Source of the DNA: SIO4C1 sp039820425
GTDB taxonomy: Bacteria > Cyanobacteriota > Cyanobacteriia > Phormidesmidales > Phormidesmidaceae
DNA: 5,295 bases
Direction of reading: 5' to 3'
NCBI GenBank assembly: GCA_039820425.1
Contig: JBCBQD010000330.1
Location: 1-5,295 of the forward strand
The position numbers were made by a program, and so were the translations under genes. Below are positions 1 through 5,295 of this stretch, piece by piece. Each line of letters opens with the position of its first letter. Position 1 is the stretch's first letter. Below the pieces are notes generated by a model. It did not search any database, was not told where the DNA came from, and saw only the letters and a list, made by a program, of their open reading frames with translations.

Positions 1-259
1 TAGAGCCTACGGACTTGCTTATCTTTCGGTGGCCTATCGAGCGTTACAAAACCATGACTTTGAGACGGCGCTAACCTTCAAGAAGCAGTCTCTCAAGTAT
101 TATCCCAACCTCTTTAGGTCAAAAGTGTTCCATCGCTTAGGGGTGATTTTGTTTTTACGCCGTCGATTGGGCAACCGACGCTATGGACAACTTCTGCAAA
201 CCTTACATGTTGTGACTCATTTTTCTATCTGGCCCAAACCGGAACCGCTCAACAACTAA
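1..259 (+). CDS. C-terminal fragment of a probable family 2 glycosyltransferase with TPR-like tail (5' truncated)
   Basis: The reading frame is open from the left edge (first whole codon at position 2) to a TAA at 257-259, giving 85 residues of a gene that starts outside the window. The first ~45 residues look like a tetratricopeptide-type helix pair: an AYxxLAYxxL-like helix, a short turn at QNHDFETAL, and an amphipathic helix ending in KYYPN, which fits the TPR pattern of Ala/Gly/Tyr spacing and a terminal Pro. A basic helix rich in Arg follows (FLRRRLGNRR). No catalytic domain is in view. The assignment to a glycosyltransferase is inferred from the next gene, which ends in a similar tail, and from the locus. 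The GTG at 29 is an internal valine codon, not a start. It could instead be an unrelated TPR protein. Confidence 0.6.
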   Translation, partial: RAYGLAYLSVAYRALQNHDFETALTFKKQSLKYYPNLFRSKVFHRLGVILFLRRRLGNRRYGQLLQTLHVVTHFSIWPKPEPLNN

Positions 260-270
260 TCGTGAAAATC

Positions 271-1269
271 ATGTCTAATACCCCGCTGATTAGTGTGATC
301 ATTCCCACCTACAATCGCCCAGCTTATTTAAAGGAAGCGATTTCAAGTGTGGTGGGCCAAACCTATGCCAATCTCGAAATTATTGTCTCAGATGACTGCA
401 GTGATGAAAGTCCCCAGCCGATTATTGACGCCTTTCAAGATGCTCGGCTACGGCTGCGGCGTAATCCTAAAAATTTGGGCATCGGCCTAAACTCAACCCA
501 CGCCTTTGCCGAGGCCAAGGGCAAATACGTCGCCAGTCTGAATGATGACGACCGATGGGATGCGCACTTTTTAGAAAGACTGGTGCGCCCGCTAGAAGAG
601 AATTCAGAGCTAGTGCTGGCATTTTGCGACTACTACGTGATCGATGACAGCGGCCAGGTCAATGGGGTCACCACTGACAAGCACACCCAACGAGAACAGC
701 GTCACCTCCTGCATGAGGGGATCTATCAACCTTTCTGGAAAATTGGCTTGGTCGATCAAGCGGTGTTTACCGCCTCCGCCGCCCTGATTCGTAAAGACGC
801 CGTCCAGTGGGAAACGTTATATGAAGCTGGTGTATTTTGGGACTACTATCTGGCCTATTTAGCCAGCCGCATGGGTGGCGGGGCCTACTACTGTGCCGAG
901 CGTCTAGCCTACTATCGGATGCATGCCCAATCCGAAAATATGGTGAGTGGCAGTCGCAACATCCAGGCCAAAATCCGTAAGGGTAAAGCAGCAACATTTT
1001 GCCATCGACGCTTTATGGAAGATGAAAATCTTCGAGAATATCGACCGTATTTTCAACGGGAATGGGTCCATGCCAACACGACGTTGGGGATTGGTTTTTT
1101 GCGGTTGGGACAAGCCGACAAAGCCCGATTCTATCTACATCAGGCCTTGAAATATCATAAATTTAATCTCCGCACACTGGTGGCACTGAGTCTGAGCTAC
1201 CTGCCGCAGTCCATGGCAAATACGTTTGCCCACATTCGCAATCCTGGCTTGTTTACCAGGCTGCGATGA
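271..1269 (+). CDS. Family 2 glycosyltransferase (GT-A fold) with TPR-like C-terminal tail
   Basis: This 332-residue protein probably transfers a sugar from a nucleotide-sugar donor to a growing repeat unit at the cytoplasmic face of the membrane. The N-terminus has the GT2 hallmark SVIIPTYNRPAYL, then EIIVSDDCSDES with the donor-binding Asp pair (D41/D42), and SLNDDDRW with the metal-binding DXD-type acids (N91-D94). D191 in FWDYYL is a candidate catalytic base region, and YRMH (H218) before the end of the domain is typical of GT2. Residues ~263-300 form a TPR-like helix pair (LGIGFLRLGQADKARFYL). There are no membrane segments, so it is not a synthase such as cellulose synthase. I chose the ATG at 271 because the GT2 motif begins right after it. 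An in-frame GTG at 262, 2 nt after the upstream stop, would add three residues. Neither start has a clear Shine-Dalgarno site. The 11-nt gap implies co-transcription with the upstream gene. Sugar specificity cannot be read from the sequence. Confidence 0.93.
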   Translation: MSNTPLISVIIPTYNRPAYLKEAISSVVGQTYANLEIIVSDDCSDESPQPIIDAFQDARLRLRRNPKNLGIGLNSTHAFAEAKGKYVASLNDDDRWDAHFLERLVRPLEENSELVLAFCDYYVIDDSGQVNGVTTDKHTQREQRHLLHEGIYQPFWKIGLVDQAVFTASAALIRKDAVQWETLYEAGVFWDYYLAYLASRMGGGAYYCAERLAYYRMHAQSENMVSGSRNIQAKIRKGKAATFCHRRFMEDENLREYRPYFQREWVHANTTLGIGFLRLGQADKARFYLHQALKYHKFNLRTLVALSLSYLPQSMANTFAHIRNPGLFTRLR

Positions 1270-1297
1270 TCCCATTGATTTCTCTCCCCTTTTCCCA

Positions 1298-1346
1298 CCG
1301 ACCACCCATTACCCACCACCCATTACCCACCACCCACTACCCACTA
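1298..1346 (+). repeat. Heptanucleotide tandem repeat, consensus CCCAYYA, seven units
   Basis: Seven contiguous 7-bp units lie in register: a degenerate CCGACCA, then CCCATTA, CCCACCA, CCCATTA, CCCACCA, CCCACTA, CCCACTA. The second to fifth units alternate as a 14-bp higher-order repeat. The array sits in the 113-nt spacer between the glycosyltransferase and the membrane-protein gene, and 1301-1369 contains no G on the + strand. Heptamer repeats of this C-rich type are known from cyanobacterial intergenic regions (STRR-type repeats). On the - strand the units give regularly spaced GGG triplets. The rest of the spacer (1270-1297 and 1347-1366) is pyrimidine-rich with no other feature I can support. 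Confidence 0.9.
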
Positions 1347-1366
1347 CCTCCCCCACCTTCCCCACT

Positions 1367-1373
1367 AAAGGAG
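1367..1373 (+). promoter_or_regulatory. Strong Shine-Dalgarno site for the TTG-started membrane protein gene
   Basis: AAAGGAG lies 9 nt before a TTG at 1383. It is a good match to the anti-SD sequence at a workable distance. It decides the start, because the first in-frame ATG lies far inside the protein, after the first membrane segments. Confidence 0.8.
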
Positions 1374-1382
1374 TAACCCCAA

Positions 1383-2840
1383 TTGCATCCGTCCTCTACC
1401 CCTGACACCTTTGACTGGCTCAGCTTTCGGCCGGCCCTGGCCTGGCTGGGGATTTTGAGCTTAGTGGTCATTACCACCCTCGGCATCTTGGCCGGGGTGG
1501 GTGGCCTCGTGCGGCTGTTGTTTACCGGGGGGAGCATTGCCGTTGGGGGACTGCTTTATTGGCGTTATCCGGTGCTCTATGTTGGCTTTACCTGGTGGAT
1601 TTGGTTCCTATCGCCCCTGGTGCGTCGCCTGATCGATCAGCAAAGTGGCTGGCAAGATCCCAACATTGTGTTGCTGGCACCGCCGTTGGTTACCATGCTT
1701 TCTGCCATCACACTGTTTCGCTACCTACCAGGGGCTCATCGTCAGGGGGGCCTGCCATTTATCCTCGGCCTTGCCAGTGTCTTCTATGGTTTTTTTCTGG
1801 GCTTGATTCAAAACTCATTGGTTGGCAGTGTTGTGGCACTGCTAAATTGGTTGCCCCCCATGGTGTTTGGGTTTCATCTGTTTGTGAACTGGCAACAATA
1901 TCCCGCCTTTCGCCAAAATATTCAGCGCACCTTTCTCTGGGGGGTGCTGGTGATGGGGGCCTATGGTGTGTGGCAATACCTGATCGCGCCGGACTGGGAT
2001 CGCTTCTGGTTAAATAATCTCGACACGCCGATCTTTGGCACACCAGAACCGTTAGGCATTCGAGTGTGGAGTACGCTCAACTCTCCCCAACCCTTTGCGG
2101 CGGTGATGATGGCAGGATTGATTTTACTGCTCAGCAATCGAGACAGCTTAAAGTTTATGGCAACCGGCGTTGGGTATCTCTCCTTTTTGCTGTCCCTGGC
2201 CCGCTCTGGTTGGCTGAGTTGGTTTGCAGGGCTAATGATTTATATTCCCTCGCTTAAATCACACCTGCAGATGCGCATCATCATTACCCTGATGTTGATG
2301 GCGGTGCTGGTGGTGCCCCTGGCCTCGGTAGAGCCGCTGGCCAGTCAGATTGAACCTCGACTGGAGTCGCTCAGGGGCATCCAGGATGACGGTAGCTACC
2401 AGGCCCGTTTAGACGGCTATAACGAACTCCTTGATGAGGCGATTACAGAATTTGTGGGTCGAGGCTTAGGGGCTCAACTGGAAAGCAGCCGTTTAGGCAG
2501 TCGAGATAGCGGTGTTTTAACCCTCCTGTTTTCCCTGGGATGGATGGGTACAGTCCCTTATCTCGCAGGCATTTTCCTGATTTTCTTTAAGCTGTTTCAG
2601 GGGGCTGAAGCCCGCTTTGACACCTTTGCCAGCGCCGCCCGTGCGATCGCATTCGGCATTTTTGCCCAGATTGGTCTCAACATTGCCATGCTGGGCGTGG
2701 TAGGCGTGGTGCTTTGGGGCTTTTTAGGCATGGGTCTGGCCGCGTCTCGATATCACACCGAACAGAAATTTTTGCAGTATGACTCAGTTCGCACCTCAGT
2801 CCACGACCCGCTTAACCCTCGGCCACATCCAGCCCTATAG
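1383..2840 (+). CDS. Polytopic membrane protein of the O-antigen polymerase/ligase (Wzy/WaaL-like) family
   Basis: This 485-residue protein has about 11-12 hydrophobic segments, for example near 19-40, 43-60, 95-114, 124-142, 147-169, 182-201, 238-251, 276-290, 298-314, 378-402 and 436-455. Between ~315 and 376 is a large hydrophilic loop, presumably periplasmic. That topology, the SLARSGWL segment (271-278, with the conserved Arg) before the loop, and GRGLG (359-363) followed by SRDSGVLTLLFSLGWMG are typical of Wzy_C-type enzymes, which join undecaprenyl-diphosphate-linked glycans. WaaL ligases usually carry a His near the end of the loop; this protein has D375 there, which favours a polymerase over a ligase (inference). 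The start is TTG, supported by AAAGGAG 9 nt upstream. After residue ~458 the tail is hydrophilic. A HIP1 octamer lies inside the gene. The flanking glycosyltransferase and sulfotransferase genes support a polysaccharide role; the substrate is unknown. Confidence 0.85.
   Translation: MHPSSTPDTFDWLSFRPALAWLGILSLVVITTLGILAGVGGLVRLLFTGGSIAVGGLLYWRYPVLYVGFTWWIWFLSPLVRRLIDQQSGWQDPNIVLLAPPLVTMLSAITLFRYLPGAHRQGGLPFILGLASVFYGFFLGLIQNSLVGSVVALLNWLPPMVFGFHLFVNWQQYPAFRQNIQRTFLWGVLVMGAYGVWQYLIAPDWDRFWLNNLDTPIFGTPEPLGIRVWSTLNSPQPFAAVMMAGLILLLSNRDSLKFMATGVGYLSFLLSLARSGWLSWFAGLMIYIPSLKSHLQMRIIITLMLMAVLVVPLASVEPLASQIEPRLESLRGIQDDGSYQARLDGYNELLDEAITEFVGRGLGAQLESSRLGSRDSGVLTLLFSLGWMGTVPYLAGIFLIFFKLFQGAEARFDTFASAARAIAFGIFAQIGLNIAMLGVVGVVLWGFLGMGLAASRYHTEQKFLQYDSVRTSVHDPLNPRPHPAL
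2643..2650. repeat. HIP1 octamer GCGATCGC
   Basis: This is a perfect GCGATCGC palindrome inside the membrane-protein gene. HIP1 is strongly over-represented in most cyanobacterial genomes, so it supports the taxonomic call. No local function is implied. Confidence 0.85.
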
Positions 2841-2882
2841 TTTGCCTTACCGGAAAACCTCAAGTTTTCAAACTGGATGTGG
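2823..2882. repeat. Long inverted repeat overlapping the end of the membrane-protein gene
   Basis: CCACATCCAG at 2823-2832 is exactly complementary to CTGGATGTGG at 2873-2882. Inside it, AGTTTG (2839-2844) pairs with CAAACT (2869-2874), and GAAAAC (2853-2858) pairs with GTTTTC (2864-2869) around a 5-nt CTCAA loop. The arms partly overlap, so the RNA could form a bulged stem or switch between pairings. The left arm encodes the last residues, and the stop codon (2838-2840) lies within the structure. No run of T follows the right arm (GGTTTAGATC), so a classical intrinsic terminator is not evident. It could slow transcription, protect a processed 3' end, or be a small dispersed palindromic element. 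Confidence 0.7.
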
Positions 2883-2914
2883 TTTAGATCTATCGTTTAG
2901 CCCCCTTAAAACCG

Positions 2915-3607
2915 ATGATTGCAAGAGCACTAATTAAGAATACAAAGTATCGAGCCGGGCATATCATGGGACGCCATGAGCTCCTGTTTCACCTACTGCC
3001 ATTTTCTAAGCAAAATAAGTGGAAGAAAGTCTCCCCTCAAAAGGATATTTGCATCGAAGGATTTCCGCGTTCGGCCAACTCCTTCTTTGCGAGGGCATTT
3101 CGACTGTACAACCCGACCGCCAAGGCGGCGCACCATATGCATGCGCCGATGCAGGTGATTAAAGCCACGGAATATGGCATTCCCTGTGTGGTGTTGATTC
3201 GCAATCCGATCGACGCCATTGCCTCGGTGCTGGTGGTCGATCAAACGCTATCGACTCGCTTTGCGATTCAAAGCTACATCAACTTTTACGAGCGAGTGTG
3301 GCCGATGTATGACCAGGTGATTGTTTCAGATTTCAAAGACACGACAACCTGCCCTCAGCGAACGATTGAGCGGGTTAACCAGCACTATGGCACCTCCTTT
3401 CAGATGGAGCCGATCACGGCTGAGGTTCGAGAAACGATCTTTGGTCAGCTCCGGGCGGCCCAAAAGAAACTCAATCAGCCTGAACACCTGGTGGCGATTC
3501 CCACTGAGGCCAAAGCCCGAATTAAGCAAGATGTGTTGAAAGAACTGACCGAGCATCCTCTATTGCCAACCGCTAACCTGATCTACCAGAGATTTTTGGA
3601 ACGTTAA
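2915..3607 (+). CDS. Sulfotransferase-family P-loop protein, probable polysaccharide sulfotransferase
   Basis: This 230-residue protein probably moves sulfate from PAPS to a sugar hydroxyl. CIEGFPRSANSFFARAF (46-62) matches the 5'-phosphosulfate-binding loop of sulfotransferases (GxPRSGT-like, here with Ala-Asn in place of Gly-Thr). VVLIRNPIDAIAS (92-104) matches the 3'-phosphate-binding element RxPxxxxxS. Between them, HHMHAP (73-78) resembles the K/T-H-x-P segment that carries the catalytic His in many sulfotransferases, making H76 a candidate base (inference). There is no signal peptide or membrane segment, so it should act in the cytoplasm. The protein is at the short end for the family. 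The ATG start has no clear Shine-Dalgarno site. The gene follows the polymerase by 74 nt and precedes the glycosidase by 4 nt, suggesting sulfation of the polymer made here. An unrelated P-loop kinase is less likely given the PRS-to-RNP spacing. Confidence 0.82.
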   Translation: MIARALIKNTKYRAGHIMGRHELLFHLLPFSKQNKWKKVSPQKDICIEGFPRSANSFFARAFRLYNPTAKAAHHMHAPMQVIKATEYGIPCVVLIRNPIDAIASVLVVDQTLSTRFAIQSYINFYERVWPMYDQVIVSDFKDTTTCPQRTIERVNQHYGTSFQMEPITAEVRETIFGQLRAAQKKLNQPEHLVAIPTEAKARIKQDVLKELTEHPLLPTANLIYQRFLER

Positions 3608-3611
3608 CCCT

Positions 3612-4904
3612 ATGAAATCTTTGTTGCCTACTTGGATTAAACGCCGTCAGTACTGGTGGGTGCTGGTGTTAAGTGCTGTGGTCGCCTGCAGTACGTCTCT
3701 CCCCGGTCAGTCCCAAAGCCTGTCTGAAACCGCCCGCCCGGCCAGTGCCTTTATTGATTCGGTAGGCGTCGTCGTCCACCTGAACCGGACCAATAGTGCC
3801 TATGCTAACTTCGACAACATCATTAAGCCGAGATTGCAAGAGTTAGGTATTCACCACATTCGAGACGGGGTCAAGCGACGGGATCGGACAACTCAGCAAA
3901 AACTTGTCGATTTGGCCGCCGTTGGAATTAAATCTATTCTAGTGATGGACCCCAGGGATCAACCCAATGCATCGGAGGCGGTTGATATTGTCAAAGCCAT
4001 CCCCACCGCCGTGGAAGCGGTTGAAGGCCCGAATGAGTGGGATGTTTGGGGCGACCTGACCTATCAGGGGCAACCGTTTCCTGAAGGGGTCCGGCGCTTT
4101 CAATCTGAGCTGTATGGAGCGATTAAGGGCGATTCGGCCACGGCGGCCCTGGATGTGCTCAGCCCCACCGTAGCGTTTTGGAATAAGGCCAGTCAGCTCG
4201 GTGCGGTGGACTGTGACTATGGGGCGATGCACAGCTATCCCGGTGGCAACCCACCCACCACCGACCTAAATCGGCGCTGGCTCCCTGCTGCCGCGCTGAT
4301 CTGCCCTGACAAACCGGTGATTGCGACCGAGTCTGGATGGCACAATGCGATCGCAAGTACCACGGGTCAGCCGGGTGTCTCGGAGGCCGCGGCTGGCAAA
4401 TATGTGCCCCGCCTGTGCCTGGAGTATTTTAATCGAGACATCCGACGAGTTTATCTCAATGAGCTGATCAACAAGTGGAACAACAATAATAAGGAAGGTA
4501 ATTTTGGCCTTTTACACCAGGATGGCTCGCCTAAACCGGCCTTTGTGGCGCTCAAAAACCTAATGGCGCTGTTGCAAGATGGGGCTGGTGAATTCTCCCC
4601 AGGCACCCTGAGTTACACGATGGCGGGTGACACGGCCAATGTCCATCACACCCTGCTGCAGAAACAGGATGGCCGGTTTTACCTAATGCTCTGGCAGGAG
4701 GTGCCCAGCTTTGATTTGGCCAACAAACGAGATATCTCGGTGTCGCCCCAGGCTATAACGATTCGGCTAGATACAACTATGCGGGTGGGGAACCTCTATC
4801 GTCCCCTGGAGTCAACAGCGGCGGTTGCCCAATACAAAAGTCCCCGATCACTCGAGGTAGACGTTAGCGATGCGCCCCTTGTGATCGAGCTGACCCCAGG
4901 TTGA
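3612..4904 (+). CDS. Predicted lipoprotein glycoside hydrolase, clan GH-A (GH39/GH5-like)
   Basis: This 430-residue protein begins with a basic stretch (KRR), a hydrophobic core (WWVLVLSAVVA) and a lipobox VVAC with the lipidated Cys at 26, so it should be exported and membrane-anchored. The catalytic region (~47-330) reads as a TIM barrel. VEGPNEWD places the candidate acid/base at E142 after Asn, as in clan GH-A, AMHSYPG (205-211) carries the usual His/Tyr, and IATESGW places the candidate nucleophile at E240. Residues ~340-430 are beta-rich and end in PLVIELTPG, like the beta-sandwich that follows the barrel in GH39/GH30-type enzymes. Both Glu are intact, so it should be active. It starts 4 nt after the sulfotransferase stop, without a clear Shine-Dalgarno site, suggesting translational coupling. 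By analogy with PslG of the Pseudomonas Psl locus it may cut or edit the polymer. The exact GH family and substrate are uncertain. Confidence 0.85.
   Translation: MKSLLPTWIKRRQYWWVLVLSAVVACSTSLPGQSQSLSETARPASAFIDSVGVVVHLNRTNSAYANFDNIIKPRLQELGIHHIRDGVKRRDRTTQQKLVDLAAVGIKSILVMDPRDQPNASEAVDIVKAIPTAVEAVEGPNEWDVWGDLTYQGQPFPEGVRRFQSELYGAIKGDSATAALDVLSPTVAFWNKASQLGAVDCDYGAMHSYPGGNPPTTDLNRRWLPAAALICPDKPVIATESGWHNAIASTTGQPGVSEAAAGKYVPRLCLEYFNRDIRRVYLNELINKWNNNNKEGNFGLLHQDGSPKPAFVALKNLMALLQDGAGEFSPGTLSYTMAGDTANVHHTLLQKQDGRFYLMLWQEVPSFDLANKRDISVSPQAITIRLDTTMRVGNLYRPLESTAAVAQYKSPRSLEVDVSDAPLVIELTPG
4347..4354. repeat. HIP1 octamer GCGATCGC
   Basis: This is a second perfect HIP1 palindrome, inside the glycosidase gene shortly after the ESGW motif. 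It adds to the evidence for a cyanobacterial source. Confidence 0.85.
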
Positions 4905-4930
4905 GTGTGTAGTTGAGACCCACCCCGCCG

Positions 4931-4947
4931 CCCCTCCTTGGGAGGGG
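4931..4947 (+). terminator. GC-rich hairpin after the glycosidase gene, possible transcript 3' end
   Basis: CCCCTCC (4931-4937) and GGAGGGG (4941-4947) form a perfect 7-bp stem with a TTG loop, 26 nt after the glycosidase stop codon. It is well placed to end the upstream transcript. It is followed by ATAAAGTATC rather than a T-tract, so it is not a textbook intrinsic terminator. It could be an RNA-stabilising stem or the core of a dispersed palindromic repeat. The C-rich flank on the left (CCACCCCGCCG) has no complementary right flank. Confidence 0.5.
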
Positions 4948-4968
4948 ATAAAGTATCGGCTTCCCTGT

Positions 4969-4977
4969 TGATATACT
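4969..4977 (+). promoter_or_regulatory. Possible extended -10 promoter for the downstream glycosyltransferase gene
   Basis: TGATATACT contains TATACT (4972-4977, one mismatch to TATAAT) with the TG dinucleotide of an extended -10 element. No good -35 box sits 16-18 bp upstream. An alternative pair, TTGATA (4968-4973) with TATATG (4994-4999), has a spacer of 20 bp, which is too long. Its position between the hairpin and the next gene fits a new transcription unit. It rests on motif matching only. Confidence 0.35.
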
Positions 4978-5024
4978 GCATTAAATTTTCGGTTATATGC
5001 TGGTCCACTTAATCTTTAATCATC

Positions 5025-5029
5025 AGGAG
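5025..5029 (+). promoter_or_regulatory. Shine-Dalgarno site for the GT4-like gene
   Basis: AGGAG ends 5 nt before the ATG at 5035 and supports that start. It is one of only two clear ribosome binding sites in the window, and both follow the longer spacers. Confidence 0.75.
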
Positions 5030-5034
5030 TGAAA

Positions 5035-5295
5035 ATGCCAAAGCCATCGATTAGTTTGTTTATTCCCAATCTGGACGGAGGCGGGGCTGAGCGGGTCATG
5101 CTGCATCTGGCCGAGGGGTTTGCTGAGCGTGGGTTGCAAGTCGATCTGGTCGTGGCGCGAGCGCAGGGAGCCTATCTGTCGAAGATTCCAAACAGTGTGC
5201 GGCTGGTGAACCTGGATGCCAGGTCTCCTCTGCTGCTGTTTAAAACGCTCGCCCTTAAGCAATACTTGCAGCACGAACAGCCTGCTTTCTTAATC
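5035..5295 (+). CDS. N-terminal part of a GT-B glycosyltransferase (GT4-like), 3' truncated
   Basis: Only the first 87 residues are in the window; the frame is still open at the right edge. The protein starts MPKPSISLFIPNLDGGGAERVMLHLAEGFAERG in outline: a first beta strand (ISLFIPNL), a glycine-rich loop with GGGAER (15-20), an amphipathic helix, then a second strand (QVDLVVA). This is the usual opening of GT4-family enzymes, in which the glycine loop lies at the cleft of the N-terminal, acceptor-binding Rossmann domain. The donor-binding C-terminal half, with the expected ExxxxxxxE motif, lies beyond the window, so activity and sugar cannot be judged. The ATG at 5035 is supported by AGGAG 5 nt upstream. 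The 130-nt spacer with a hairpin and possible promoter suggests it opens a separate transcript from the glycosidase gene, though the pathway is likely the same. Confidence 0.88.
   Translation, partial: MPKPSISLFIPNLDGGGAERVMLHLAEGFAERGLQVDLVVARAQGAYLSKIPNSVRLVNLDARSPLLLFKTLALKQYLQHEQPAFLI

Noticed and set aside
262..270. GTG at 262 as the start of the GT2 gene
   Set aside because: It adds only three residues, has no Shine-Dalgarno site, and the ATG at 271 directly precedes the conserved N-terminus. It cannot be excluded.
1298..1346. Possible CRISPR array
   Set aside because: The units are 7 bp and contiguous with no spacers; this is a simple tandem repeat.
1301..1369. C-rich, G-free leader as a Rho utilisation site
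   Set aside because: Most cyanobacteria lack Rho, and the tract leads directly into a good ribosome binding site and a long gene.
1337..1537. - strand frame overlapping the heptamer array
   Set aside because: The product is a low-complexity Pro/Ser/Gly-rich peptide, partly translated from the repeat, with no sign of being a real gene.
1559..2017. Alternative + strand reading frame of 152 residues inside the membrane-protein gene
   Set aside because: It lies wholly inside a gene with clear membrane segments and family motifs, and its translation shows no domain. It is a frame shadow.
2853..2869. GAAAAC/GTTTTC stem as an intrinsic terminator
   Set aside because: The stem is AT-rich and no T-tract follows, so it would be a poor terminator. 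It is reported only as part of the larger inverted repeat.
3939..4232. - strand reading frame of 97 residues opposite the glycosidase gene
   Set aside because: It lies opposite the catalytic domain, has no recognisable motif, and lacks a convincing start context.
4796..5008. - strand frame of 70 residues spanning the spacer after the glycosidase gene
   Set aside because: It runs through the GC hairpin and the antisense of the glycosidase end. It has no motif, and the + strand features explain the region better.

Overview
The window is part of a polysaccharide biosynthesis locus, almost certainly from a cyanobacterium. Two copies of the octamer GCGATCGC (HIP1, a cyanobacterial genome signature) lie inside genes. 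An intergenic array of CCCAYYA heptamers resembles the short tandem repeats common in cyanobacterial intergenic DNA. Several genes also lack a clear Shine-Dalgarno site, which is frequent in this phylum. All convincing genes are on the + strand.

Layout, left to right: (1) the C-terminal end of a gene with a TPR-like tail, probably a family 2 glycosyltransferase; (2) a complete family 2 glycosyltransferase with a similar tail, 11 nt downstream; (3) a 113-nt spacer with a C-rich heptamer array and a strong ribosome binding site; (4) a polytopic membrane protein of the Wzy/WaaL (O-antigen polymerase/ligase) type with a TTG start; (5) a 74-nt spacer with a long inverted repeat that begins inside the end of the membrane-protein gene; (6) a sulfotransferase-like P-loop protein; (7) 4 nt later, a predicted lipoprotein with a clan GH-A (GH39/GH5-like) glycosidase domain; (8) a 130-nt spacer with a compact GC-rich hairpin and a possible promoter; (9) the N-terminal end of a GT-B (GT4-like) glycosyltransferase that runs off the window.

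A working model, which is inference, is a Wzy-dependent exopolysaccharide or capsule pathway. The glycosyltransferases assemble a lipid-linked repeat unit in the cytoplasm. The Wzy-like protein polymerises it on the periplasmic side of the membrane. The sulfotransferase adds sulfate, giving a sulfated polymer comparable in principle to synechan of Synechocystis. The lipid-anchored glycosidase trims, releases or edits the polymer, much as PslG does in the Pseudomonas Psl locus. The tight spacing of the sulfotransferase and glycosidase genes suggests co-expression. Nothing visible is an unambiguously new system. The most interesting points are the polymerase/sulfotransferase/lipoprotein-glycosidase trio, the G-quadruplex-capable heptamer array before the polymerase gene, and the inverted repeat overlapping the polymerase stop codon.
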